Positions 32,763-45,974 of a stretch of DNA of 64,000 nucleotides are shown here, one piece after another. The notes beneath the pieces are model-generated. The model searched no databases. It was not told the DNA's origin and worked only from the letters and a program-made list of their open reading frames with translations. The translations under genes and the position numbers were made by a program. Each line of letters opens with the position of its first letter. Position 1 is the stretch's first letter. Origin of the DNA: Entomortierella parvispora (taxonomy: Eukaryota; Mortierellomycota; Mortierellomycetes; Mortierellales; Mortierellaceae); the NCBI GenBank assembly GCA_963573315.1, contig OY752146.1:1860001-1924000 (forward strand). The letters run 5' to 3'.

Positions 32763-35700
32763 CTAACCCTGATTTTGTTGTTCCAGTTGAGCCTGGAGTA
32801 TCCGAACCTGTTCCTCCAGTATCTCACGTGTAGACTCTGCTGAAGCCTGAAGAAGTCGTTGGTGCTCTTCCTGCTCCTGCTGCTGCAGCTGCAGTTGCTC
32901 CCGTTCTTGTTGTTGTTGCTGCAACTGCTGCTCGATTTCACGTTGACGCTGTTCGAGCTCACGCTGTTGCTGCAGTAACCGCTGTTGCTCCAGCTCTCGC
33001 TCTTGGGCCGCCAGGCGTGACTCCAACTGTCTCTGTTTCTCCTCCAGGGCTAACTTGTCGGCCAAAAGTTGCTGCTTTTCCAGAACTTCCTGAGCCCTCG
33101 AGTCTGTATTGGCTATCATCTGAGTCGTACTTTCAGTCTTGGACGGGTCACTACTTTCCACAGATGGCTCTTCTCCGCGAGCTTGCCCCTGTTGTGCGCT
33201 GAGATGGTCGTCATCGTCAGAGTCCTCAACGGCGTTCTTGTAATACGCGTCATTGTAGTAGAACTGACTCTCGTCATCATCCTCCTCATCGTCCTCCAGT
33301 TTTCTGGCAATCTCTGCCTGGGCAGCTGCCGCCTCGGGTCTAGCCCAAGGTAAATCTTGCCTTTGACAAAGGAATCGCCAGCCACCGAGAACCCGGAGTC
33401 GCTCGCATTGAGACCTAGACGCGAAATCCGTTCCATAAGAGAGTGGAGAGAACATCCACCAGGAAATGATCACGACTGCCATCAGTCCCAGCCCGACCAA
33501 GAATCTTAAGCGACTACTGGTGACGATCAGGTTGCTACCACCGCCGCTACTGCCTCTGTTGCTCGATGTCCCAGGCCAACTCGACCAGAGACGATCCAGG
33601 CGCGAGACCAGGAGCAAGATGGAAAAATACAATGCTGGCAAGTAATGGTGCAAGAAGACCTGTCGCGACATGAAAAAGAAGGGCAGGTAATGAATCGCCC
33701 ACCCAGCAAAGAAGGTTCCTGAAGCAACCGCGTAAAATGGCGTGACCCCAAATCGATCCCTCTCCACCTGTTTGCCGCGATGACGACCCATTCCAGACGA
33801 AGTGGCCGCGACGTTCTTGGATCGGAGGAACTGATAGACACTGAGGATACAGCTGGCAATGTAAAGGGCAATGGCCCCGGAGGCAGCCCACCAGAGAAGG
33901 GGATTACCCATGAAGTGCACATAGTGATTGGTCTCCTTGCTGGCGTAGTAGTTCATACCGCGGCGCATGAGAGGCCAGGTCCAGGGGTGAGATTCGTCCA
34001 TAGCACGATGACTGCCTTCGGCCGGATCATCTCCGTGAACAGGCGCGCTCAGATCGTGATGGGTCCACCACATGACGCGATTCAGCTCTCGGAACTTTTG
34101 GAAGAATGACAATGGTTGATATGAGAGTGACATTGCCCCAGAAGGAACTGTTATCGAAGGATAAGAAAGAAAGGGTTAGAAAAACGAGGCGACTCATCCT
34201 GCCCTGTTTCAACAGTTCCGTAGAGAAAATGAGTTTGCTACTTACGGTGAGGATTGATGTTTTCGTCAACAATAAAAATGGTGTTGGCTTTCTGTCGCCC
34301 GCCTTGAACACACCCGACCTCCTGATACGTAGAGTATGGTGCCCGGAAAACTTTGGAAGACTGTAGATAACACTTTTGCTTTTCGTTCCAGAGTCTGAAT
34401 CCCTTGATCGAATGCCATTGCTTGTTTTCATCCCTCGGAGGTAAGGTCGCGGCAGCTGTCGCTCCAGTCTTGCTGTCCTTGGAATCGACCACAGGGGCGT
34501 CCCTCATCTCTCGCTCAACGCCCTTTGATGACAGCTTTTCTTTGGCGGCAGAAAACGTCCTTCCTTCCAAACCATGATAATCCGCCAATCCCGGCACGGA
34601 TCCTTCAGGAACCAATTCCAATCTCCAAACGGTGTCCTCGACAGGCTTCTTGGTCCACCTGATACCCCGGACCTCTCTCAAGAACGTCTTGTTTGACCCA
34701 ACTGATTCAATGTCGTTTGTCGCAAGCGCGACTTTGGAATAACAGTGGCGCAATCGAATCTCGTCCCCGTCGTAGATGTAGCCTTCAAACTGGATCGAGG
34801 GATCATACTTGCGATTGTACTTGTGCTGGGTATGCTGCTCTCGTAGAGAAGGGTCTGCGGGGTAAATGTGCCAGCAGGTCAACTCATCGTCCCACTCTAC
34901 CAACTGAACCGCTTGGTCTTGAAAGTTTTCATTGTGTGAAAAGGAGAAATTGGTTAAGACTCTGTGTTACTCCATCACTCACATTTTTCTCCATCTTCGG
35001 TCCTCTTGATTCACCTTTGACTCCAGCCCTTGTGGGTTCGCCAGGCATGGAGTGGATCCATCCGCCATTGGTGTTTGCATGTCGGATCCGGACTTTGGAA
35101 TCCCAGGCAATGTCTATAAACAAAAGGATAATACCAATATCAATATCAATGACTCAAATAATGAGAAACACGACCGCATTTGGATGAGTGAATCCTCTAT
35201 TTTACCAGCCATGACAGGTCTGACATCATGTCCCTTCAAGGTCATCTGGAACTGAGGACTGACCCAGGCATTGCCCGACCCCGACTTGGATAAAATGGCA
35301 AAGTCCACTGCATGCAAGCCCAGATAGAGGACTGCCGGCATCAATAATAGACAGAAGAACAAAGCGATGAACTGCTTTGAGAAATCGCGCTAATTTTGTT
35401 GAGAACAAAGAGGATGATATAAGCAATTGATTGAGGATTATGTAAAAGAGCGTGAGAGAAAGGGGTAACAGAGAGGCCCTTTGATTGAACAGACGACCCA
35501 GAGGTTCCACTCGCAAAAACTGAAACTGAAAGGTTGTGCAGAGAAGAAGAGCATCTTTTTTTTCGATCTGATGAAGAGTCCAGAGTACTTACTGTGCTGA
35601 TGTACAGATGTGTCCTAGCCTCTTGCAGATACTTCAGCACACAGACGCCGATGGTCGCGATCGTAAAGAGCCCAACCCACTTGACACTAATAGTAGCATC

Positions 35701-37748
35701 ATGGAAGAGTATGAGATGCATTCCAAGATGTTTTTTACAGCTGTTATGCCGTCCTTTTTTCCCCCTCGCTTGTTCTCTTCTTTTTTTACCTGCTCGACAA
35801 AAACAGCCCAATTCCTGTCTGGACCAACCAAATCCACCAGCCGCGGGTAAAAGGTCGATTGCGATGGTTATAAAAGTTGATCCAAGCCAACAAAGTGTAT
35901 CCCATGAAGAGCATCATAGGCGCGTCCAGAAGAATGAACCGGCTCTGTGTCACCATTGCGTTTTCTATTCCAAATCGAGGAAACTGTTCAGGAAATGGCA
36001 ATAACCGAATTGTTTCCAGATGGGTATGACTTACCAAACGTAATGAAAATAGCAGCAGTGAAGGCAGCCTGGGTCGAGTGGCCAGATCTGCGAATGGTCA
36101 TGTAGGACACAGGGACCAGACCCACACCACAGGCAACAGCAAATAGCCGCATGCCGATGTAAGGAACACCCTTTGGGTACAGGCTACAGATTAAAAAACT
36201 GTCTATTAGACCTCGTCTGGTGCGAAGACAATGGCCTCACAGAACAAAAACAGGGGATGATCGAGTACTTACGCTCCTGGTGCAAAGTGAAATGCACCAT
36301 TGAATCTAAGCATGTACGCAACGGCAGCGTAGAGCATCTTGCCCAGAGGCGGATGCAAATCCATGAAGAACTCGCCTCTAATGTAGTCAACTGCAAATCC
36401 TCCAAAGTGCTGTTCGTCGAATCTACACACGCGCACAAATCTCCACTGGTTAGTACTGCCCTTGTGGTTTTTGTTCTCTTTGTATGGAAGTTCCCGCGCT
36501 CCTTTTTTTTTTCATCACACCCCTTTTCTACTTTCATCAGAAAAAAACAAAAAAACAAGGGGGAGCACAAAGATGAGGAAGCCCGGGTGAAGAATTCCTT
36601 TCAGAAAACACTTACACGACCGCAGATGGAACCGCTAGTTTCCAGATCCTAACAAAGACCGCCAGCAAGGTCAAGAGAGTCAAGAGGAAGATCTGTCCTC
36701 TCGGGCTCTCCCACCCCCTCTTCACCATTTGGCGTTTCTTCCACTTCTCATCTTCATTCAACCCTTCGTCTTCCTCATCCTCGTAAGGGTTCGCCTTTGT
36801 GTTTGGCAACAAAAGATCCCAGTCATTGAACAAATCCCTCATCCTGCCTCCACCACGACCCCCACGGAATCCTTTGATCGAAGAAGACTTTGCCATGCGT
36901 GTCCTCATGATCAAGGCCTTTTTTCGAGTCTCGGGATCTGACATATCGTGGTCCAAGTCCAGATCCAAGTTGCTCTCACTTCCGTCATCATTCTCAGATC
37001 CATAATAGTCTTCTGGAGCCTGATGGGGTTCTGGTCCAGGAGGACGGAAAGTCTTGGCAGTTTTTCGACTGAAAAAAGAACCAATGGATCCGCTTTCCGA
37101 CGAGACGCTGCCTCTTCTGGAAGATGAGGTGCTTGAATGACCAGATCCCAATCCTGGAGAAAACGATATGCTGTCCATTCCTCCAAATCCACCGGTATCG
37201 ATATTGAGTGAGGTCTCTGAGGCATTGCTATGGCTCCTCGAATGGCGCTGATGTTGCTGTTGTTGAAGATCAGACCCATGGAATGAGGGAATCGAGCTCG
37301 ACACTCCCGTGGGAGAATCGTATCCGCTGCCGGAAAGAGTCGCTGGCGGTTTGGCAGCACCGTATCCGTAGTGGCCCTGACGCTGCTGGTTTGGAACCGG
37401 GGGTGTAGGGCTATGAAATGACCCAACGGAGGCTGGAGAGGACAGTCCAGAGGCATGGCCTACATCGTATCCCGCAGCGCCATAGCCGGGCATTCCAGTA
37501 TTGCCAAAGTATCCATCGCCACCCTTGCCCAGTGGAGTTCCGGGTCGAGAATTGTAGGGACTCTGGTATGGAGACTGCTGCTGCTGTTGCGGAGGAGCCG
37601 GAGGGGGAGGATGACCAGCGGTAGAAGAGGTACTGTGATTGGAATGAACAGAACTGATACTGCTGGCTCGTGATCTTATCCCTGATCCGCCTGGAGTCGA
37701 GAAGGGGAGATCAGAGGACCCTGCTGGATTGTAACCTCCAAAGGACAT
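32763..37748 (-). CDS. PMT4: Dolichyl-phosphate-mannose--protein mannosyltransferase, PMT4-like
   Basis: Nine exons (37748-36616, 36422-36273, 36183-36035, 35964-35790, 35686-35593, 35389-35206, 35113-35015, 34917-34246, 34147-32763) join in phase to about 1346 residues. The enzyme transfers mannose from dolichyl-phosphate to Ser/Thr in the ER lumen. After a disordered Ser/Pro/Gly/Gln-rich N-terminus (about 345 residues) come the first TM segment, the catalytic DE motif in VFDEQHFGGF (Asp380, Glu381), HPPLGKML, and several TM helices including SVKWVGLFTIATIG. An MIR region follows at about 630-885 (KVRIRHANTNGGWIH; QCYLQ-like blocks). The C-terminal TM set includes NRVMWWTH and HFMGNPLLWW; these favour the PMT4/POMT1 branch. 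Unusually, about 230 residues follow the last TM: an acidic linker and a Gln/Glu coiled coil (about 1240-1346). The MIR exon border at 35015 is the least certain. Confidence 0.9.
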
Positions 37749-39250
37749 GGCTCGTAGCTACCGGCTATCGTAAGATGGTTCGATAAATGAGATTCCTGGA
37801 TAGATATAAGGTGCTCAAGAGAAGGAAGGCAGGGTGCTCGTGTTAGACCCTCGGTTGCAACGTGGAAGTATCTGGTAATAGATGGCGATGACGAGGAAAT
37901 GAGGAAAAGGGAAAAGAAGGGACGCAAGAGGGGGGAAAAGCGGACCATCCAGGGGAATGTAGGAAAAATAGCAAAAAATAGGGAGGCGAGCAATGTCGCG
38001 TCGCAGCTGGTGGCGCAAGTGTATACATCCGTCCCACAAAAGGAAGAGACATTTTGTTCTCTGCTGTTTGTTGCTGCAACCTTTGAGGTGTGGAAGGGCT
38101 GACGTGTCTTTGTGCGTGAACTTGGTGCACTCGTCGAATCGAAAGAACGCACGGTGTATACGGGAATGCCAGCCCCCTTTCTTTGTCCTTGCCCCTCCCT
38201 CCGTCTATCCATCCTTGCACGAACTGCCTGGGTGTCTCTTTTACCAAGCTCTGCAACTGCGCTATGGAAAAAAAAAAAAAAAAGAAAGAAAGCTCGCGTG
38301 TCCACCTGTGTTGTGCGCAATGGCCGCTTGCTCCGCTCTCTGGGGAGTCATCGATCTGATGAGACAACGACTAGACCCCATGTGCCTTCGGAATAAGTTT
38401 CCACACTGCTCCTCTTCTCCACGATGCACACGCCGCCCCCCACACTGGTCGGTGATTTGATCGACATGGCGTGTGCGGGCTTCCGACCTTCTTATCGAAT
38501 CTACTCAATTGAGCAAATATGTATATACTACATGCCGGTATCTTCATCCATCCATCGATAGTGAGCAAGATCGCACCGCGGTCCAAGGAAGAGTCCCTTC
38601 TTTTTGTGCCAACATGCCACCATGGCCCTCTTTCTTGCGCCCTTCATTGAGCGGAGTTTTTTTTTCTTTGAAGTCCTCTTACACCTCTGAGAGGTGAACA
38701 GTGCGCCCTGTTGGTTCAATAATCGTACCAAACCTGTGGTAAAAGGCGAGAGAGCGGGAGGAGGCACATGTGCACACTGCAAGCGATCTAGACCAGCCTA
38801 ACTCTTGCGCAATTGGTCCTGAACTCAAAAGGGGCTTCTCTCTCTGTGCCTGTTTTTAACATTTTCCTCTGGTCACCTACCTTTGGCTTTCCTCTCTCAC
38901 ACACACTCTCCCTCCAAGTCGAGTCATATTTTCAACCTCAGCTCATCATTGAGAAAGAAAGGTCCAAGGAGATGGCAGTGGTTGCTTTGTTTACGGTTGT
39001 TGTGTTGCTGTTGTTGTTGTTGTTGTTGTTGTTTGTCGCTTGTTGCAATGTGGTTCTTGTCGAGGCTGAGGGTGCAGATGAAGACAGAGAAGATAGAAAG
39101 CAAGAAGGGGGGGATTGACATTCCATCCTAACGTCAACAACCATGCTTTCCCTTGACAGAGGAAGAAAGAGGAAAGGAAGACTGAGATGGCGTCAACGAG
39201 GCGAGGTGCAACCGCAAACAACAACAACAAATAACTGCGAGAGCACAAAT

Positions 39251-39293
<43 letters not shown>

Positions 39294-41514
39294 CCAATCC
39301 ACATCTATACACATGTTTAGATCGTTTTTGGTCCCAATGTAAAAACGCGCTGATAACGCGATTCCAGCAAGGGAATAGAAGCAACTGTGCGCAGAGCGGT
39401 CTTTTTTTTTCTTTACGATTATTTTCTTTTTCTTTGGCTCCTTTCCTCCTTCCCGGGGCGGATACAAGTATCACCCCGAGCCGTAGAGACAGACGGAGCG
39501 AACAGAGGAAAGAGCGAAATGAATTGGAAAATGCAAGAAGGGCTCGGTGCTCTCGGTCCGTGCCCCGCCCGCCCGCCGTCCCCCCGACCCTTCTGCAACG
39601 GAAATGAAATAACCAGACAACAAGAACAACAAGAAATGCAACAAAGCAAGAGTGGCTGCGAGAAGCGAGCGCTCAAAGAATGATGGGCCCCACGTTGACA
39701 CAAGGCCAGGATCTGATTCCTTGGAAGAGTTGGATGGGAGGAGAAAGGTCCAAAGAGGGCGGAGAGAGAGCATCCCGCCGACAGATCATCTCGGGTGTCT
39801 TGGTCACAGTGCGACCCCCCAAACTCACTAACCTGCTGGCCAGGTTGACTGTTGCCATTCTATTCTTTCCGTCGCTTCCTTTGTCCTCTGTTCCTCAACA
39901 GCCAGGAATACGCCATTGCGTCCTTGAAGCGCTCATCGCTCACCAGCAATTGCTGCGTTGCACTAGAAATGAAAAAAGAGAAAAAGAGAGTGCAGCCCGA
40001 TGCTCGGCAGTGATATGGGCGATGTGGAGAAGGTCAGTGTTGACCCTTCTCTGCCTCCTCTCTCCTCATTTCGGTCGTTCGAAGTGCAGTGGCCAGTGAG
40101 TGACAGGGAAAAGGGTCAGAGCAAACGAAGAGATGGGTGAACAAGCTCCGACGACGAGAGGCCAAAGACAGACAGCAGCGTGTGTTGCTTTCTTGTGTTG
40201 TACTGTATCGATGTATACTATACTGTAGTCTACTGCATCCTCAATTGGCTGTGTGCCCTGCTCTGGAGGAAGGAGGCGGACGATGAGTTTTTGTTGTTGG
40301 CGAGTTATTGCAATGTTGTTGTAATTGTTGTTGTCAGTGGTGGTAAAGATGTGCATGCATGCATGGCCTTTGCTGTTGGACCACCCTCGCCGCGAACAAG
40401 CCGAGGATGATGATTCCTTCCACCCTGTTGATGCCATCGCGCCCACGTTGACTCTTTGTCCAAAAGGCAGCAAAGAAGCAAAGTTGTGGAGCAAAGTCAA
40501 AGGCAACGACATTGGGCCACTGAATGGCCCTGAAAGGAGAAGGAGCAAGCCCAAAGACCCAAAAAGCCTTGTCTTTCCTTCTTTCCTCTGCTCTTTCCTT
40601 GTTCCCCTCCTCCTTCGAACTCGCAACAACTCGACCCTCTCCTCTCACTACACTTCTCCACTACACTTCCTCTTCAGCCTCCTCCTCCTCCCCCTTCCTT
40701 GAACTCGTCTCCACCTCCTGTGCGCCAGTCCCCTCTTTTCTTCCTCGTCAGATTCCTCCATCAGTGCGTGCCTCATGACACCTCGGGAAGGGTGAGTTCT
40801 CTGCCATGTTCAGCTGTGTCATCTCGGTCATTCCGCAACGGCCTCCATCCGATGGAGGGAGGACCAATGCAAAGGATGGACCATTCGGTCCAAGAAACAC
40901 CGCTCCCACCTCCCCTTGATGGCATCGTTTTCTTTCCCCCTGCTCCGCCTGTCGCTCTGCCTGTCTTCCTTTAGAACAGCCACTGCTTGCCCCATTGCAC
41001 GTTCATTCCATCCGCTTGCAGAATGAGTGAGGGGTTCAGCCTGTGCCTGACATCCCGTCCCTTCTTTCCCCTTCTCCGTTGCTCGCCTGACTGGAGAGAG
41101 GACCGACCGATGCTCTGCTTCTCCCAGTCCGCGTCGCTATCTTCTCTTTTTATTACTATCCCACGGGTGGGATGTCTTCCTCCTTCCTTCCTTTCCTTCC
41201 TTTCCTTCTATCCTCAGTTCCTTTCGTTCTTGCACATCTTGGCTATCACTGCCCACTCTCACTGACTGCCTGATGCACTTCTCTCTCGCCTCCTCAGTCA
41301 AGCTTGACCACCGTTTGCTTCTTTTACTTCTTTTGATCTACGAGAGCGTCGATCCACGCATCTGTCCCTGCACCGACTGCTTGGTGTCCAGACTGCTCTG
41401 GTTTTTTTTTAGTCCTCCGCCCAAAGAGCGAAGCAGGGCCATCTCGCAACTTTCCCCCTCCACATCGCTCTTTCTTTTTTTGTTTCTTCTTTTCATTCGC
41501 AGCTCAACCACTAA
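37749..41514. other. Divergent intergenic region (3.8 kb)
   Basis: This separates the PMT4-like gene (minus) and the SPT23-like gene (plus). It contains homopolymer runs, a CA microsatellite and CT-rich stretches (about 40560-41510) that suit a long leader of the SPT23-like gene. A TTCGCAG acceptor at 41500 could end a 5' UTR intron. No gene is recognised. Confidence 0.5.
39252..39291. repeat. (CA)n microsatellite
   Basis: About twenty uninterrupted CA units in the divergent intergenic region. Length is likely polymorphic between strains. Confidence 0.95.
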
Positions 41515-44500
41515 ATGAACTCTACATCACATTACCTGCCATCTCACGCAACAAACGGACTCACCCTCCCTTCTGCTGGTTGGAACTACAGCTTCCAGAT
41601 AGAGATCACTGGCATCCCTGCCGAGAATGCAAAGTGTCGTGTCGAGACCCAGCTCAAGATCGGCCTTTGCATCAAGGATGCTCAGGGAGAGATTGCTCGA
41701 CAGTGGAAACAATTCCGACTCCCACGCGGCCTAATTGCTAAAGAAAAACATCGCTTGACAAAGTACAATGGTAATAGGGACGTTAAGTATGACTCCTCAT
41801 ACTCTAACTGACGAAAACACTACACTTTCTTACTTGGGTGAAATACCTTCTTACTTGGGTGACCTACATTTTGCTGGCGTCAATAGGTCGTGACAAGAAC
41901 GTGGCTGATTCAGAAATCCTGACCTTGGAAACTCGACTGGTGTGTCATCAGGATATGGCCAAGGTCCTCGAGTGCTGCGGGAACTGTATAGGTCGGGAGC
42001 GGAAGCGTGCGCATCGAAGAAAGGAGACTCAAAAGTCGTCAGGAGCTTTGAGTTCTGCCCCGATCTCTGCCCTGCAGCAGCAACAACAGCAACCTCAAAT
42101 ACAGCAACTGAACCTGGACACAAACAATGATTGCACTGAGGACATGACCCCTCCGTCACCAACAGAGCCAGCTGCCTATGAGGCTTGGGAGAGGAGTAGG
42201 ATCATTGTCTTCAGTAGCACTCAATACGTTAATGTCTCGTCAGGCGAATGCACCCTACCTACTCGGATCACATGCTATTGCAGGCATCATGGAGAGAAGA
42301 TTGGATTTCGGTGAGTATTGCAATTGTTTAAAACACTGTAAAAGAGACCCAAGACTCCTCGGTCCACAATCTTGGCAAGGGAGGAGTGCAGTGCAACGTG
42401 GTGACGGAAACCCTCATTTTCAGCTGATTGACATCCGCATGGCAAGCACATACCCAGATGGAGAGAATATGTTATCCTCCTCTCTCCTTCTCTCTCTCCC
42501 TTTCTTCTTCTCTCCCTCTCCCCCTCTCTCTCTTTGGCACATGCTACAGAATCAGAGTGGAAGGAGGACCTAATTGGACCTCCTTTTTGACATTTTTTTT
42601 CTTCTGGTACGGTCGCTCACACTTCTCTTAATTCGATTTTCCCCCCTCCTTCTTTTTATTCCTTTAGGATACTCTTCACTGCCAGGGACTGGACAGGCGC
42701 AATCGTAACATCAGCACTAACAAACCCTGTCATGATGATGGACGACCACAAATCGGGCAAGAAGCCGCCTACCAGACCTACATCTGTAGTCCCTGAAGTG
42801 AACAACTTCACACGGCGGTCTGCATCAACACCTGCTCTTTCATGCCCAGCAACGCCGGCCATGGGCAACACCTATTACTTTGAGCGAAATTTGGAAACAA
42901 ACCCTACCGCGAAACTTGAGGCGATGGAGGAAGATGAGCTGGATCTTGAGGCAGGTCGTCCAGAACCTTACATTGACGACGACGATGAGGAAGACGAGGA
43001 AGAGTGGCCAAAAAAAGAATCCGACATGTGCCCATCCCTGGAACAAGCGCCGTATAGGACGACCTCCAAGCGCCGAGTGGATGACGAACAGTATAGGGAG
43101 GACTTTCAGATGCAACAAACATTTAAACGAAAGACAACCCATATCCTACTGCCAACTGCAGGAGGGTTCGAGGTACCAATCAAGTCCGAACCTCGAACAC
43201 CGGCCTGGCCATTCATGCCCGGCTCGCCCTTTGCGAATGACGACGAGCGCAATGTGTTCGCGCCTTCGTTCTCACAGGCCATGCTCGGTTTACCCTCCCA
43301 CCTAATCCCTTGGAACGATGCATTTCCACATCGAATTAAGGATGAGAACGAGCAATTCTCTGTGGATTCAAAGTCCATAATGGAGGACTTTACAACTCTG
43401 GATGGCTCTACAAGCTCTCCGCCATCAAGGCCTGCAGCCATTCAAACCCGGGCCTCGTTCACTATACCCATGATGGATTACACCAGCAACGATACGCTGA
43501 TGCAGCCACCCTCTTCCGCTTCATCTTCCTCGACCTTCCAGGATTCATTTCAGACCACACATGGGCCAGAACCAAATCACCTTATCAACCTTCAAGATTC
43601 GCAGCTACAACCGAACTATTGTTCAATGACTTCAGTCTCACAACCGCCAATGTCATCGAATGCTTGGGTCCCGTTCTCGGCCTCTATGACGACACCGAAC
43701 ATAGATAAGTTTCAGTTCAGGACACCATCAAATATCACGCGCCACCCTTCCTCAAGCGCGTTCATGCAGATCCCTGTGGCAGCTTCTGAAGACCCTGTTG
43801 TCGACGAGCACATGCAGGAACACTGCAGGAGATCGAGCAGCGTTTCTTCCGCATCAGGAGTTCAATGGAAGAAAGAGGATCAGTCCGATTCAGTTGATGG
43901 AACAAGCACCCCAGTCCCTAAGAGGCGGGGCCGTCCACGCAAAGCACAAGTCGGGGTCTCGATCTCTGCGATAGGCTCGTCGTCTTCTGCTGCTAGCTCA
44001 CCGATGGTATCTCCTAAAGCGCCGTCGATGAACATGCCTCCGTCTCCTTCGCCACCTCCTTATTCGACCCCACAGGCCTCCCTATCCTCAACCGCCACCA
44101 CGGTATCGACGGCACGCGCTCTCAACAATGCCTCTGCAACAGTTGCTGCCGCCCAATTCTTGCTCCTTCATCAACAGCAACAGCAACAATTGGTACAATA
44201 TCACCAGAAGCAGACGGATCTGTCCCGGCCGAGTCAAGACCTGTTTTCACCTATGCTTTTAATGCAAGCGGATCCCATGGAGTACACTGCTGTCACAGCC
44301 ACAGGACGACCGCAACGCCTGACAGTCTCTCCAAGAGTCGAAAGAGTGATCCCAGCGCGTGGACCAACTCAGGGTGGGATCGAGGTCACCCTTTTGGGGA
44401 GCGGATTTTTTCCTGGAATGATCCCAGTTTTTGATGGCATCCCGGCTTTGAACGTGCAGTTTTATGGAACGGAAACTGTTATTTGTCATACCCCACCTCG

Positions 44501-45176
44501 AGCTACCGCAGGACCTGTCCTAGTCCAGGCCATGATAGGACAGGAATTGCTCTCTCGCGATTCATCGGAAAAGAATGATACCAGTGTTGCATTCTCAGTT
44601 TTAGGTGTGACTACGGCTTCATCCGACAAGGGTGGGGTATTCTTTGAGTATGAAGAGGATAAGGGCGATCGCGACTTGATGGGCTTGGCGTTGCAGGTTC
44701 TGGGGATGAAGATGAATGGACGAGTCGAATCTCCCCAACAGATTGCAATGAGGATCATGGGCACAGCTGCAGCAGCAGAAGCGGCGTTGCAGCAACAACA
44801 ACAGCAACAGCAATTGCTCCAACAGCAAAGCCATCAGCAACATCAGCAGTTATTACAGACGAAGTTGACTCAACACTTCCAACCGAACGCAGTGTCGGCA
44901 CTTACAATGGGCCCTTTCATCTCGATCCCAGTCACCGTCGGATCGCCTACTCTTGTAGACTCTGCAGCGACGGCCATTACCCCTGCCTCGGCCTCCGTTG
45001 TCTCCAGCAAACTCACCTTGACGGCCTCGCCAGGCGCGACTGGAGCCAATAAGGCGCCCTTGACGCGAACCTTGACTACAGCATCCTTTGCCGCGAACTT
45101 CACTCCAATCCAGCTGCAGTCCCCTCAATCGCAGCTGCTTTTCCAAGATCGAAACCGACTCTTACCGCAACGATAG
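41515..45176 (+). CDS. SPT23/MGA2-like transcription factor with IPT domain, no ankyrin or TM
   Basis: Exons 41515-41770, 41887-42310 and 42668-45176 give about 1062 residues. The N-terminal part matches the conserved region of yeast Spt23/Mga2: AKCRVETQLKIGLCI, KQFRLPRGLIAKEKHRLT, a Cys/basic block ECCGNCIGRERKRAHRRKE, IIVFSSTQYV, ITCYCRHHGEKIGFRILF and TNPVMMMDD (together about 20-250). An AT-hook-like PKRRGRPRK occurs near 645. An IPT/TIG domain spans about 777-873 (SPRVERVIPARGPTQGGIEV, GIPALNVQFYGTETVICHTP). Then come a short helix (LMGLALQVLGMKMNG), a poly-Gln tract, and a Ser/Thr/Ala-rich tail. Yeast Mga2/Spt23 continue with ankyrin repeats and a TM anchor and are freed by proteolysis; neither part is present here. 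A stop codon lies directly before the ATG, so an extension could come only by splicing. Confidence 0.88.
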
Positions 45177-45974
45177 CAACACAGCACTCACTCTTCACTC
45201 TCACGCTCACACGTTCACCTATGCACAGCAAGTTCAACAAACAGCATCGCAAGTTTAGCATCCATCTTTTTTTTTTCTTTCTTTCTTTTGTTTTAGTTTA
45301 CCCTGTTCAGAACAAGCATCTCCACGCTCATCTAGTTTGTTCAATTCTGTGTAGAAAAATACCCTCCCCCTGTACCATAAAAACCAACGAAAATCAAAAA
45401 ATCCAGAAACAAGACTTTGTTCTCTTAAGGAGCCCAACTTTCGCAGCAAATTTTTTTTGGGATCTACAAAAACAAACATTTTCGTGATCATCTTTCTTTC
45501 TTTCTTCCTCATTCCTTCCCCTTCCCACTTCTTTCATCCAAAGGATCCAAAAAGGTAACCTTTTCGCCCCTTCTCTTTCTGTTTCCACACCTCATTCACA
45601 TCCAATGGACCGCAATATGATGTATCACAATATATATGTTAGACTTCCTACTCTTTCTGAGGATAATTTCCTTCGTGACCTGACTCATTGCCATTGAATC
45701 TCCATGAACTTTGGATCCATCTCCATGAACTTTGGATCCATCCCCCTCAAAAAAGAATGACACACAAACGAGAAAGAAAAGAACAAGAGTATTGACCTTC
45801 CATGTTTCTGTTCCTTCTCAGTTAGGTATTACTGTTGTCCAATTGCTCTTTCATATGTCATCAAATAAACAAACGACTTTTTCGAAACTGTTCTTTTTTT
45901 CTCGTTTTTGCAACTGTGTGTGAACAATATCAAAGAACAAGAATATCTCTCTTGATCATCACCAGATATACGGT
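45177..45974. other. Convergent intergenic / 3' UTR region
   Basis: This AT-rich stretch lies between the SPT23-like stop and the stop of the minus-strand gene at 45975. No coding frame is supported. It contains a 21-bp tandem duplication. Confidence 0.5.
45700..45741. repeat. 21-bp perfect tandem duplication
   Basis: The unit CTCCATGAACTTTGGATCCA-T occurs twice without mismatch. It lies in the probable 3' region of the SPT23-like gene. Perfect identity suggests a recent event. Confidence 0.9.

Noticed and set aside
39143-39607. 154-residue frame with a His/Thr run
   Set aside because: The run is a translation of the CA microsatellite and no other coding sign exists.
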